Shown here: positions 34,724 to 43,988 of the stretch, in pieces | How the letters are laid out: every line of letters begins with the position of its first letter | How positions within the stretch are numbered: the stretch's first letter is position 1 | DNA from: Algoriphagus sp. AK58 | GTDB lineage: Bacteria > Bacteroidota > Bacteroidia > Cytophagales > Cyclobacteriaceae | DNA: 64,000 nucleotides | Assembly (NCBI RefSeq): GCF_014324365.1 | Contig: NZ_QEIG01000010.1 | Location: forward strand, 62,001 to 126,000 | Reading direction: 5' to 3' | Made by a program: the position numbers and the translations under genes | Notes under the pieces: generated by a model | What the model was told of the DNA's origin: nothing | What the model saw: only the letters and a program-made list of their open reading frames with translations | Database searches by the model: none

Positions 34724-37258
34724 ATGCATCAGATTTACGATACCCAGGTTGCAAAGCGATTTACCATCTACAACAGCCTGTTTTTAGATCTTCCTTTTGA
34801 TGACATCTACGTCACGGGTACGCTTTTGCCCTTTTTGGGTAGGGCCTGTGAGCAAGGATATCAGTCAGGCAAAACGCCCAAAGAAATCATCGATGGTTTC
34901 TTTGAGGAAATGATGCCTGGTCAATCGGACAAAGAGAAGTTTGATTTTCTTTTTCAAATGATCCAATATGTGGAGCGTCAGGTGGTATTGTTTGACTCGA
35001 TCGAGGATGCTGCCTATGAAAAAATCAACGATATTTCAGGAAAAGGGTCTATCAAGGCCTTGATCAGTAGGGTCGAAAACGACAAGAAAAAAGAAGCTTT
35101 GATCGAAAAGCTGAAAAACTTTTCAGTCCGACTTACATTGACAGCCCACCCCACCCAGTTTTATCCAGGCAACGTGTTGGGGATCATCACCGATCTGGAG
35201 AGTGCTATTCGAAACAACGACTTGGAAGCCATCAATCTGCTTCTACAGCAATTGGGGAAAACCGGTTTTATCAATCGGGAGAAACCTACGCCCTTTGATG
35301 AAGCGGTCAGTCTGATTTGGTATCTGGAAAATGTATTTTATCATGCCATACCCGATATCATTATCCGCTTGCTGAATGGTCTTGGGCAGCCACTACACTC
35401 TTGGGAAAATCCCGGTATTTTGAAAGTGGGTTTTTGGCCGGGAGGAGACCGGGATGGCAATCCGTTCGTGACCCATGAGACGACCCTTCAAGTAGCTGAC
35501 CGATTGAAGAAATGGCTCATGCGCTGCTACTATCGGGATCTTCGCAAGCTCAAAAAGAGATTGACATTCAAAAAGGTAGAGGATCTGATCGCCAAGGCGG
35601 AGCGTGGGATTTATTATACTTTATTTGAAAACAAGGAAGTTTACGCTTCTAAAGAGGACCTTTTGGCCATTTTATTTGAGGCGCGTGAAGCTTTGGTTAC
35701 GTACCATGATGGTCTTTTCCTCAATCTTTTGGATCAGTTTATCCTCAAGGTTAAGATTTTCGGGTTTCACTTCGCTCATATGGATCTACGACAGGACAGC
35801 AGAAAGCACGATGCGTTTTGGGAAGAGGTGTTTAGCATTCAGGGAAAAGAGTTTACCGGAACCGAGGATGAATTGATATCCAAAGTGTTGAAGACAAAAG
35901 GGCTTCCGGCTTTAGAGCACTTCGAGGAGCCATTTCATCGGGAAATGCTTCAATCCATGAGCTCAGTTAAGGTGGTCCAAAAAACCAATGGAGAAGACGG
36001 CCTTCATCGATATATCATTTCTAATTGTCAGTCGGTACTTCATATTTTGGAAGTTTACCAAATGGCCAAGTTGACGTTTGCGGTGGAGTCTGGAAAGCTT
36101 CCGCTGGATGTGGTGCCGCTTTTTGAGACCATAGATGACCTTGCCAATGCACCGGGAATAATAGACAAGCTCTATCAGATACCGGAGTACAGACTTCATT
36201 TGGAGAATAGGGGCATGAAGCAAAATATCATGCTTGGATTTTCTGATGGAACCAAGGATGGAGGTTATCTGAAAGCCAACTGGTCGATCTTGATGGCAAA
36301 AGAGGAGTTGACCAAGGTTTCCAGAGCATATGGAATCCAAGTGGTGTTCTTTGATGGTAGGGGAGGACCTGTGGCCAGAGGAGGAGGAAATCTTCATAAT
36401 TTCTATGCATCCTTGGGTGAAAAAGTGGAGAATTCTGAAATTCAGGTGACGATTCAAGGCCAGACGATCTCTTCCAATTATGGAAAAATCGTTTCCAGTA
36501 CCTACAATTTCGAGCAGTTGCTGAGTGCAGGGCTCGAAAATCACCTTTATCCGGATGCTGAGAAAAACCTCAACGATTCGCAGCGGGAGTTGATACAGGC
36601 TTTGGCGGATGCAGGATACCAAGCTTACAAAGAGTTGAAAGGCCATCCCAAATTTGTGCCTTACTTGGAGCATGTGGCTCCGCTGAAGTTTTTCGGAATG
36701 ACCAATATTGGATCCAGGCCGCTAAAGCGTGGTGGGGCCTCGGGATTGAAATTCGAAGATCTTCGGGCCATTCCTTTCGTTGGCTCTTGGGCTCAGATGA
36801 AGCAAAATATTCCCGGATTTTATGGGGTCGGGTCAGCCATTGAAAAATTGGAGCAGCAGGGTAAGCTGGATGAATTGAAAAAACTCTATCAGGAGAGTCT
36901 TTTTTTCAGAACTCTTCTGAGTAATTCCATGCAGTCACTGAACAAATGTTTTTATCCCGCCTCAGCTTATCTTAAGAATAACCCTGAATATGGGGAGTTT
37001 TGGAAGTTGCTTTACGCTGAGTTTCTCAGGTCTGTGGAATCGCTAAAAAAGGTCTCGGGGATGAATGAACTTCTGGAAGATAACCCCATTTCCAAGGCTT
37101 CCATTGAAATCAGAGAACGTATAGTCCTACCATTGATTACTATTCAGCAATATGCCATTCAGAGTGGCTTGGAAAAAGGGGCTTCATCGGATTTATTGGA
37201 CAAACTCATTCTCAGAACGATGTTTGGAATCATCAATGCCATGAGAAATGCAGCATAA
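34724..37258 (+). CDS. ppc: Phosphoenolpyruvate carboxylase
   Basis: An 844-residue enzyme that carboxylates phosphoenolpyruvate to oxaloacetate, feeding the TCA cycle. It has TAHPTQ (catalytic His142), FWPGGDRDGNPFVT, FSDGTKDGGYLKANW and FFDGRGGPVARGGG, all landmark PEPC motifs. The C-terminus lacks the usual QNTG ending and ends MRNAA, as is common in the Bacteroidota branch. A very strong symmetric terminator follows immediately. Confidence 0.95.
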   Translation: MHQIYDTQVAKRFTIYNSLFLDLPFDDIYVTGTLLPFLGRACEQGYQSGKTPKEIIDGFFEEMMPGQSDKEKFDFLFQMIQYVERQVVLFDSIEDAAYEKINDISGKGSIKALISRVENDKKKEALIEKLKNFSVRLTLTAHPTQFYPGNVLGIITDLESAIRNNDLEAINLLLQQLGKTGFINREKPTPFDEAVSLIWYLENVFYHAIPDIIIRLLNGLGQPLHSWENPGILKVGFWPGGDRDGNPFVTHETTLQVADRLKKWLMRCYYRDLRKLKKRLTFKKVEDLIAKAERGIYYTLFENKEVYASKEDLLAILFEAREALVTYHDGLFLNLLDQFILKVKIFGFHFAHMDLRQDSRKHDAFWEEVFSIQGKEFTGTEDELISKVLKTKGLPALEHFEEPFHREMLQSMSSVKVVQKTNGEDGLHRYIISNCQSVLHILEVYQMAKLTFAVESGKLPLDVVPLFETIDDLANAPGIIDKLYQIPEYRLHLENRGMKQNIMLGFSDGTKDGGYLKANWSILMAKEELTKVSRAYGIQVVFFDGRGGPVARGGGNLHNFYASLGEKVENSEIQVTIQGQTISSNYGKIVSSTYNFEQLLSAGLENHLYPDAEKNLNDSQRELIQALADAGYQAYKELKGHPKFVPYLEHVAPLKFFGMTNIGSRPLKRGGASGLKFEDLRAIPFVGSWAQMKQNIPGFYGVGSAIEKLEQQGKLDELKKLYQESLFFRTLLSNSMQSLNKCFYPASAYLKNNPEYGEFWKLLYAEFLRSVESLKKVSGMNELLEDNPISKASIEIRERIVLPLITIQQYAIQSGLEKGASSDLLDKLILRTMFGIINAMRNAA

Positions 37259-37292
37259 AAAATCCCCGAATTCTATGAATTCGGGGATTTTT
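37258..37292. terminator. Bidirectional terminator, perfect 16-bp stem
   Basis: AAAAATCCCCGAATTC (37258-37273) and GAATTCGGGGATTTTT (37277-37292) are perfect inverted copies with the loop TAT. It is placed between the convergent ppc and the lipoprotein gene at 37312, with A and T runs on both sides. Confidence 0.92.
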
Positions 37293-37311
37293 AACTTTTA
37301 CGGATTTTTCA

Positions 37312-37962
37312 TTACTTCTTAGCAGGCACTGAGATGATCCCATCTTTAATCATCCGGTCAACTACGACACCTGCAAAAGTATGAGAAAACGATTCCAGAT
37401 TGCTGGGATTGGTCGTTTCAGATTGTGAAGACCATACCAATCCTTCAGTTTTTGAATCATATAAGTTGACTTCCACATAATACATTTTATCTGTGGTATA
37501 GTATCCCGGATCATAAGTCATGGCCCCGTAGTATCCATAGTATCCTCCAAATCTTCCGTAATATCCGCCGTATCCCATCGGAGCATAGGTAGTGGTACCC
37601 TGTACATAGCGGGTTTCAGAAGTTTGGTCCAAAAGGGCAACGGTAAGGATTGCATCATGGCCTGTACTACGAACAGTTTCAAGTGCTTTGGTCATTCCGA
37701 CTTCTGTGGCCGCTGAACCTACAGGAATAATGGTCAAGCTGCTGGTAGACTGAACACCGTCTTCGATCAATGTGGCAACCAGTTCTTCTTCGAATGCCTG
37801 TCTGTTTACCAGATTGCTGCTAAGGCCTACTACCAGGATTTTTTGATAAGCGCTGGCAGGCTTTTCTGGACTGGTCCAGGATCCGATTATTTTGGTGCTG
37901 GGAGAGCAAGAAGCCAGGGCAAAAAGAATTGCAAAGCTGGCAAAGAATGATAACTTTTTCAT
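37312..37962 (-). CDS. Gly/Tyr-rich lipoprotein, unknown function
   Basis: A 216-residue lipoprotein (MKKLSFFASFAILFALASC, lipobox Cys at 19). Residues about 20-110 look like an alpha/beta domain (QKILVVGLSSN, then HDAILTVALLDQ). A Gly/Tyr-rich stretch of about 30 residues (GYGGYYGRFGGYYGYYG) follows, and then a beta-rich tail (MYYVEVNLYDSKTEGLVWSS). The fold resembles the neighbouring DUF4136-type lipoprotein in its LVWSxxS ending. It is the last gene of a minus-strand envelope cluster. The frame is open to 38013, and the lipobox sets the start. Confidence 0.7.
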   Translation of the reverse strand: MKKLSFFASFAILFALASCSPSTKIIGSWTSPEKPASAYQKILVVGLSSNLVNRQAFEEELVATLIEDGVQSTSSLTIIPVGSAATEVGMTKALETVRSTGHDAILTVALLDQTSETRYVQGTTTYAPMGYGGYYGRFGGYYGYYGAMTYDPGYYTTDKMYYVEVNLYDSKTEGLVWSSQSETTNPSNLESFSHTFAGVVVDRMIKDGIISVPAKK

Positions 37963-38071
37963 GTGTTTAAAATTTTGGTTTTTAGTCGTTGCATGGAATC
38001 TGGCATGGTTCACCTACATCTAGTTTTAGGATTTGGTGGCATGTTCAATTTCATATGTTCAGAAGTTTATG

Positions 38072-38623
38072 TTATTTGTTATTTAGATCTAGGTACTTAA
38101 AAACCTGGTCAACTGCATCTTGGATAGCAGCTAGTTTTTCCTCCTCTTTTTTGGGGACCACCTCAGAGATCATCCCTGCCCAAACGAGTACATTGCTAGG
38201 ACTCGCAATAAAATGTACAGTCAAGCTTCCTTCCCGGTAAGAGTTTACGGGAAGCTCTCTGACTTCCCAGTAATAACTCCTCTGTCCTGAATAAGTATAG
38301 GGATCCGAGCTCACATTATTGTGGCGTTGTTGGACTTTGTTGGTTACCACCAATCCCAAATTGATTTTTAAGCTTGGATCAGTACTTACCCGCTTCAGTC
38401 CTCGTGATTCCATAGAGACAGTGATTTTTTCTTTCAGCAAATCAACAATCTGTTGATAGGGGACTAAAGAATCATTCGGGGTATCAATCTGCGCAAAGTC
38501 AAATGTGGAATAATTACTCAGTTTAAAATCTTCGTATTTGTTTTGTTCAACAACGACCCGAGTTGGCGCACATGAACTCAAGAACGCCAACAGAAATGAC
38601 AGAATCATCAAGTTTTTTTTCAT
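38072..38623 (-). CDS. DUF4136-type lipoprotein
   Basis: A 183-residue lipoprotein (LAFLSSC lipobox). The body matches the DUF4136 layout: NYSTFDFAQ near the start, QIVDLLKEKITVSMESRGLKRV for the helix, and EGSLTVHFIASPSNVLVWAG as the core strand region. DUF4136 proteins are envelope lipoproteins of unknown role. It lies 109 bp upstream of the Gly/Tyr-rich lipoprotein on the same strand. Confidence 0.8.
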   Translation of the reverse strand: MKKNLMILSFLLAFLSSCAPTRVVVEQNKYEDFKLSNYSTFDFAQIDTPNDSLVPYQQIVDLLKEKITVSMESRGLKRVSTDPSLKINLGLVVTNKVQQRHNNVSSDPYTYSGQRSYYWEVRELPVNSYREGSLTVHFIASPSNVLVWAGMISEVVPKKEEEKLAAIQDAVDQVFKYLDLNNK

Positions 38624-38695
38624 TGCTGATCAGTTTTTCAAACTTTAATTTTCTGTGTAATCCCAGAGAAATTTCTTTTTCGAGATGAGTCTTTT

Positions 38696-39200
38696 TTAAT
38701 TATTCAGAATGACTAATCCGAAATTGAAACCAAGATTAGACTGACCTTCCAGTCCGCCACCTTCGAGGGCTCCATAATAGTTGCCTCCAACCCTGAATCC
38801 AAAATGCCAGAGAGTTTCATTAGACTCAGACATACCCATATCGATTCCTTTTTGACTGGCTAGGGTACCTATACCCAAAGAGAAGTAAGGCCTCATCAGA
38901 TTGGGTAACTTCTGTATATCCTATCCCTCGTCTATTGCTTCTCAGTGTTGCTAAAGTCGGGTTAGCAAGTTGGGATGGAAGATATTCCGCATCATTTGCA
39001 TTTCCAGGACTATTTTCAACTGGAACCATTACCACTTTATCCGGAAGTGTAAAAGTGGCTTTACTAGCCAAAGAATTGGCTTTGTCGTAGTTGGCAAAGA
39101 ATACATTAGGTTCTTCAACACACGAAGGTCCTACTGGGTCACAGGCAAAAAACACTGATACCCAAAAAAGGACCTTCGCTATTTTTAGTTGATTACCCAT
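38696..39200 (-). pseudogene. Probable frame-disrupted envelope protein gene
   Basis: Two overlapping minus-strand frames look like parts of one gene. Frame one (39200 to 38826) starts with a signal and lipobox-like FFACDPVGP and reads sensibly to about residue 95. It then turns into a charged, unlikely tail (RYPSQSKRNRYGYV). Frame two (open from 38920 to 38696) encodes a barrel-like end (RPYFSLGIGTLASQ, then HFGFRVGGNYYG, then SNLGFNFGLVIL). A single frameshift between 38826 and 38920 would join them into about 165 residues. Two truncated neighbours fused by a deletion are also possible. A sequencing error cannot be excluded. Confidence 0.5.
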
Positions 39201-39218
39201 AAATCGGGTCTGCTAAAC

Positions 39219-39689
39219 TTAAATTTCTCCAATAAATGGCAATCCTTGTTGAATTGCATTTCTAATGGTATTCGTAATGTAAAATTCAATTTGGATGAAT
39301 TTGGCCGCGTCAACCGCAGAAGTTGCCTTTTTGAACTTTGAGAAATAGGAGCTGTAGAGCTTGTTCAGGGCTGCATCATTTTTCAAGGATCTTACAGCAA
39401 GATTTTCTGCTTCAGCATCTCCGATGTGGGTGAATTTCTCTATGTATTCATTGATGATCAGAATTCGCTCCTTGCCAATAGCCTTTCTTTCAGTTTCAAA
39501 AGCTTCATAGACTGGCCAAAAAGTCGCTGCTTTCTCCGGAGACAGGTTCATATAAGCCTCAACCAGCGCTTTTTTGTCTTTACCAAAAGCCTCTTGAATG
39601 AGCTTAATTTCTTCATCCACTGTTTGGGCAAAAGAACTTCCAAAGCCCATAGTAAAAAGGACAAATGCGGATAGTAATAATTTTTTCAT
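39219..39689 (-). CDS. Small helical secreted protein, unknown function
   Basis: A 156-residue protein with a clear signal peptide (LLSAFVLFTMGFGSSFAQ) and a mature part that is almost entirely helical (KALVEAYMNLSPEKAATFWPV, then RSLKNDAALNKLYSSYFSKF). It resembles the Spy/CpxP-like periplasmic helical proteins in general shape, but I see no LTxxQ motif. It lies in a minus-strand run of envelope genes. The frame is open to 39737, and the signal peptide sets the start at 39689. Confidence 0.7.
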   Translation of the reverse strand: MKKLLLSAFVLFTMGFGSSFAQTVDEEIKLIQEAFGKDKKALVEAYMNLSPEKAATFWPVYEAFETERKAIGKERILIINEYIEKFTHIGDAEAENLAVRSLKNDAALNKLYSSYFSKFKKATSAVDAAKFIQIEFYITNTIRNAIQQGLPFIGEI

Positions 39690-39826
39690 GATTTTAAGAA
39701 GTTTGAAATGATAGGTTTTAAAAAGATTCATTACCAAAATAAATCTTAAGTAAATCTGGAGTTTTGTTCAGAATTAATTCATGATAAAAGTCAACTTTGC
39801 TTCCTTAATTTGCTGGACTATTCAGT

Positions 39827-41056
39827 TTAAAATGTCTCGTTTATGTTAAGGTAAAATCCGGAATTTCCTTTTTGCCCTATTGCGTAATCTGCTGCAATAG
39901 TTGTACGTTTTTCCTTATTGATCATTACCCTTAATCCAACGCCATATCCAGGGTTTATTTTATCAAATAGCTTCTCAGGAGAGCTCATTCCTCCAAGCAT
40001 TTCATTCGGCTTTCCACCGCTTACTGTGGTTCCGTTGACGAAAATGGTCCCACCAAAAGTATCCTTATCCCGCTGAAGTGGAAATCTCCATTCCGCCTCT
40101 CCATAGATTAGGTTGGCTCCTCTAAATCGGCCTTGGGCATACGCACGGCCACCTCTTCCAAACATGTCCCATCCCAAAGAAGGAAGATTCATATAGGGCA
40201 ATTCACCTGAAATCAGGAAATTTCCAAGACCCCAAACTCCGATAAGATTCCTTTTTCGCTGAGGATTTAGGTTAAAATAATGCCGATAGTCTAATAGAAG
40301 GGTGCTGGAAGATTGGTCAGATCCAAGAAAAGAGGGGTTGATTTTGTATTGAACCCATGCAAAATTCCTTTCATAGGGAGCCACAGCCACATCCCTGTTT
40401 TCCATGACCGCATTCAGCGAGACTCCAGAAAGGACGTACCGATCGGTATTAAAGCCTTTTGAAAGATTGTAGTCATCATGAGAAAATTGCAAAAGTGGAT
40501 CTGCTTCCTCTGTAATGAAATTTTTGATTTTGGTATGGATGTCCAGGTGATAGCCCAAGCCCAAGTAAAACTTTGAATCTCCGATTCGCTTTAAGACTGC
40601 CTCATAAAAACGAATTAAAGTAAAGTCCATTTGTTGTTCTCCCCAATAGACCCCAGGTTGGTTAGGATTTTCGGAGGTTTCATTGGGAGTAGAACTGCCG
40701 AGCCCAAAGGTAGGCTGGGAGGTAAGAAAGTATCTCCAATCGCCTATGAGAATAGCACTGTTATCGGATAGGTAAATGTTGTGTCTCGAACTGAATATCC
40801 ACTGCTTCTTGGTTGTATATAGAAGATTACCCACCAAATTGGACATTTTGGTAGTGGCTGGGTTACCCATGTACCAAGAGGCCGAGGGGGCAAAACCAAA
40901 CATCCATCCATTGGCAGGGTTGGAAGCTACCGCTGGAAGAGGTACAAAGCTAAAATGGTAGATTTTGTTCGGGGAATATTCCATCGAATCCGTTTGAGCA
41001 TAAGCTTTCAAAGAGATTGCCCAAAGGACTCCAAGAATAAAGCATAAGGTCTTCAT
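39827..41056 (-). CDS. Omp85/BamA-like outer membrane barrel without POTRA domains
   Basis: A 409-residue protein with a signal peptide ending near KAYAQ. It then resembles only the barrel part of the Omp85 superfamily. FRGANLIYGEAEWRFPL matches the conserved RGY/E-x-R-FPL strand and loop motif, and the chain ends in an aromatic (NINETF). POTRA repeats are absent. Such POTRA-less barrels occur in Bacteroidota and are of unknown role. It is on the same strand as the small helical protein and the 8-strand-type barrel around it. Confidence 0.75.
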   Translation of the reverse strand: MKTLCFILGVLWAISLKAYAQTDSMEYSPNKIYHFSFVPLPAVASNPANGWMFGFAPSASWYMGNPATTKMSNLVGNLLYTTKKQWIFSSRHNIYLSDNSAILIGDWRYFLTSQPTFGLGSSTPNETSENPNQPGVYWGEQQMDFTLIRFYEAVLKRIGDSKFYLGLGYHLDIHTKIKNFITEEADPLLQFSHDDYNLSKGFNTDRYVLSGVSLNAVMENRDVAVAPYERNFAWVQYKINPSFLGSDQSSSTLLLDYRHYFNLNPQRKRNLIGVWGLGNFLISGELPYMNLPSLGWDMFGRGGRAYAQGRFRGANLIYGEAEWRFPLQRDKDTFGGTIFVNGTTVSGGKPNEMLGGMSSPEKLFDKINPGYGVGLRVMINKEKRTTIAADYAIGQKGNSGFYLNINETF

Positions 41057-41210
41057 ATCTAGAGAAATGGTTGGTGGTGAAAGTTCTAAATCAACCTAAT
41101 CTAACTTTAAAGGGTGAATCCCAGGTAGAAAAAACACCAAACCCCTAAAAAAATGTCCGGACGTAATTTAGGAGGGAGAAAATATTTATTTCTCCCTCCC
41201 CTAAATGGAT

Positions 41211-41867
41211 TTATTGCGGAAACCTGAATACAAGACCTCCATCAAATCCAAACTGGTACATGGTAGAATAGGTGGAAATTCCGGCCCCTGTTCCGCCTGT
41301 TCCAAAATAAATTCCACCACCCGCTCCTTGTACTGCTGATAGGAGAGAGGCTTGGATTTTTATTCCGACTTGTTCAGTAACCCAAAAATTGGAACCTCCT
41401 CTAAGTCCCCAAGCGAATTTTGTACCTCCGTCATTGTTTCCATTTTTTGGATTAGTAACGTCAAAGATCACCATGCCAATACCAAAACCGAAGAATGGTT
41501 CCACCTTTTCATTTACAGGGAAGTAGTTGGTGCCATTGAGCATGATCCAGTTTGCGGTAAGATCAAAATCAGCCTCCTGAATTTGGCCTCCCCCAATTCC
41601 TGAATCAAGATATCGGATAGGTGCTGTGGTGTTTTGGTTTAGGTATTGTAGTTCAAACGCTTTGGTGGTACCGGGAAGCTGGTATTCCAAACCTGCTCCC
41701 CATCGAAAACCACCCAAAATTTTGCCTTCGAAATAGGAATTGCTTGAATAGTAGTTGTCTACCTTGTCATCGAATACGTACCCCGCATAGGTATTCAGTC
41801 GAAGCTCCTGAGAAAATGAGGTGCTGGCCATTAGAGCCAAACACAGAATCAGCGTAATTTTTTTCAT
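41211..41867 (-). CDS. Small outer membrane beta-barrel protein
   Basis: A 218-residue protein with the signal peptide MKKITLILCLALMASTSFSQ. A series of short amphipathic strands is rich in Gly and aromatics (FRWGAGLEYQLPG, NWIMLNGTNYFPV, VEPFFGFGIGMVIF, FAWGLRGGSNFW, FGFDGGLVFRFPQ). This fits a PorT/OmpW-type 8-stranded barrel. No specific ligand can be inferred. Confidence 0.8.
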   Translation of the reverse strand: MKKITLILCLALMASTSFSQELRLNTYAGYVFDDKVDNYYSSNSYFEGKILGGFRWGAGLEYQLPGTTKAFELQYLNQNTTAPIRYLDSGIGGGQIQEADFDLTANWIMLNGTNYFPVNEKVEPFFGFGIGMVIFDVTNPKNGNNDGGTKFAWGLRGGSNFWVTEQVGIKIQASLLSAVQGAGGGIYFGTGGTGAGISTYSTMYQFGFDGGLVFRFPQ

Positions 41868-42076
41868 AAATGGAGGGTTTGAAGGTTGTGTTTAGTCAGC
41901 TTTTGAAAAGTTCTTCCAAAAAAACTCCAACACCGCAACAAATATGATGTAGACATTTTCTTCAATTCATGATAAAAGTCAGTTGGACTAAACGAGTTGA
42001 AAAATTTTCAGAATAAATCAGAAACCCAATCCTCCGAGGTAAAGAAATAGAGAGGGACATGAATAATTTTTGCGCT

Positions 42077-42913
42077 TTAGGCCTCCAATAATGCCTTAAT
42101 GTCAAACTTTTGTATGTTTTGGAATGTCTCTATGACTTTCCGGCTTCTTACTGGATCAGTCATCAGCTTACTCAGTATCGTGGGTAAAATCTGCCAAGAA
42201 ACGCCAAACTGATCCGAAAGCCAACCACATTGATAATACTGACCATTGGAGCCTAAGTTGGCCCAAAAGTGGTCTATTTCTTCTTGGGTTTCACATTCCA
42301 CAACTAGGGAATTCCCCGGAGAAAAATCAAAGTCATGGGGTAGGGTACTGCTCATTGCGTTAAGGAGATATTCTCCAAGTTTGACCTGAGCGAAGAGCAA
42401 GGTGCCTTCCGGCAAACCTGCCTCCAGTGGATAAGGGGCTTCCATCAGGATTTTTGAATTTTTGAAAATGCCTGTGTAATGCAGGATCGCATTCTTTACT
42501 TCGTTTCTTTTTTCATTTACAAAAAGAAGACATGGCACCACCTTTTGATTTGATCGGATGTCATCCACATCCAGCTGCCAATTGACCCCAAATCGGTCAA
42601 CTACCCAAGCATATTTCGGAGACCAATCGTAGTGGGCTAGGGGCATTAAAATACTTCCTCCATCCGACAGGGCATCATACATACACTGAATCTCCTCTTC
42701 ACTGCCACAATAGACAAAGTAAGAAATGGCTGAATTGACGTGGTACTTTGGCCCTCCGTTCAATCCCATAAACAAAGTTCCGTTGAGTTCAAATCGAGTG
42801 ATCAGCGGTGTGTTCTCCAGGATTTTTGAATCCTTGAATATTGAGCAATAAAATTGAGCAGCTTCGGAGGCCTGAAGGTCAAACCAAAGGCAGGGATAGA
42901 TAGAAGGTTTCAC
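42077..42913 (-). CDS. VOC-family protein, two PhnB-like domains (GTG start)
   Basis: A 278-residue protein with two tandem vicinal-oxygen-chelate (PhnB/3-demethylubiquinone-like) domains. They are residues about 3-120 (IYPCLWFDLQASEAAQFYCSI) and about 125-250 (VVPCLLFVNEKRNEVKNAIL). Each ends with a D-x-F-G-V-x-W-Q motif (VDRFGVNWQLD and SDQFGVSWQIL). Such proteins are often mis-named methyltransferases, and most have unknown activity. The start is GTG at 42913, and no ATG is available nearby. The TetR gene is just upstream on the same strand. Confidence 0.85.
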   Translation of the reverse strand: MKPSIYPCLWFDLQASEAAQFYCSIFKDSKILENTPLITRFELNGTLFMGLNGGPKYHVNSAISYFVYCGSEEEIQCMYDALSDGGSILMPLAHYDWSPKYAWVVDRFGVNWQLDVDDIRSNQKVVPCLLFVNEKRNEVKNAILHYTGIFKNSKILMEAPYPLEAGLPEGTLLFAQVKLGEYLLNAMSSTLPHDFDFSPGNSLVVECETQEEIDHFWANLGSNGQYYQCGWLSDQFGVSWQILPTILSKLMTDPVRSRKVIETFQNIQKFDIKALLEA

Positions 42914-43035
42914 GGAAAAAAAGGTTTGTATGCAGTTAAATTTAAAAGCTTTCGAGAGGTTTCCAATGGCGGAATTTCCTTACAGCTCTTTTCTGGCGGT
43001 TGATATTCAGCGGATTGTACTAGTTGCCTTCTGTT

Positions 43036-43614
43036 TCAACTTTTTTCACCTGCTTTATGGATCAGCTGGGCAATAGTTTTTACTTCTATAAATAAGGAAT
43101 GGAGAAATTCATAATTGAGATTCTTCAAATCTGCCCGGGTAAAAAACACATCTCGCACCATATCATGATACTTAGCAGTGGCTTCTTCATTTAGTCTAAG
43201 TTCTTTGCCAAAAAGAAGTCTGGCATTCGTGTCGATTTTGCTGTTTACGATCTGATGTGTTTCCAAAAACAACTTGATGTGTCTGTTTTTTACCAATTGG
43301 ATATGGAAGAAAAACGCCCATTTATTTTCTATGATTAAGTTTAGAAATTCCGGATCATAGGATTTAAGCTTAGGTAGAGTTTCTGAGATCTGATCTATTT
43401 TGTGGATGTGTTCCCTCATCAAAGCTTGATAATAGCCGTCAAAGTCTCCGAAGTAATGATAAAATCCCGATTTGTTAAGGCCTGTTATCCGTGACAATCG
43501 TTCGATTTGAATACCTTCATGACCTTCTTTGCAAAACAATTCATATCCCGTGTCAATCCATTTTTGCTTGGATTTTTTGGATTTTGGTGGATGTAGGTGA
43601 ATCTGTTTAGTCAT
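43036..43614 (-). CDS. TetR/AcrR-family transcriptional regulator
   Basis: A 192-residue regulator with an N-terminal TetR HTH (KQKWIDTGYELFCKEGHEG, then ITGLNKSGFYHYFGDFDGYY) and a ligand-binding helical C-terminal part. It is 122 bp upstream of the VOC gene on the same strand. A functional connection is plausible but not shown. Its ligand is unknown. Confidence 0.88.
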   Translation of the reverse strand: MTKQIHLHPPKSKKSKQKWIDTGYELFCKEGHEGIQIERLSRITGLNKSGFYHYFGDFDGYYQALMREHIHKIDQISETLPKLKSYDPEFLNLIIENKWAFFFHIQLVKNRHIKLFLETHQIVNSKIDTNARLLFGKELRLNEEATAKYHDMVRDVFFTRADLKNLNYEFLHSLFIEVKTIAQLIHKAGEKS

Positions 43615-43988
43615 TGGTCTAGTGCTTTCTTCGATTTTTTTGAAGTTAATCTCCTGACTTTTTCAGGCCTCTTCGAGATGAAGCAATATTCGTGAATCAG
43701 CATCTAAAAATGATAAAACTAATTCAAGGATCTTGGTAATGGCGATCAAAAAGTAAATTTCACTCTTGTCATTTTATTAAAATTCCAATGGATTTTGAGA
43801 GGGATAACTACTGAAAATCAAATGTTTATGATACATAACATTTTAGTCCCCTTCTCCAAATCCGAACTTGGCTTTTTTAATGAATTAGACGACTCAGTTT
43901 AATTTCCATTAATTAGAATTTTTATGAAATCATTAACTGAATCCATTAATCTAACTTTGGTCTACTTTGGTTTTATTAATTGTTAATT
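43615..43988. other. AT-rich divergent intergenic region, TetR gene to sulfatase
   Basis: 374 bp with no gene seen. The only recognised element is the TAACTTTG box at 43952-43959, listed separately. It should hold both the TetR and the sulfatase promoters. Confidence 0.6.
43952..43959 (+). promoter_or_regulatory. Predicted -7 box of the sulfatase gene
   Basis: TAACTTTG matches TAnnTTTG exactly and lies 29 bases before the ATG at 43989. A second near match, TACTTTG, follows at 43963. No clear -33 TTTG is present. Confidence 0.4.

Noticed and set aside
42077..42913. Naming the VOC protein as a ubiquinone methyltransferase
   Set aside because: The old family name is misleading. The protein has two VOC domains and no S-adenosylmethionine-binding fold.
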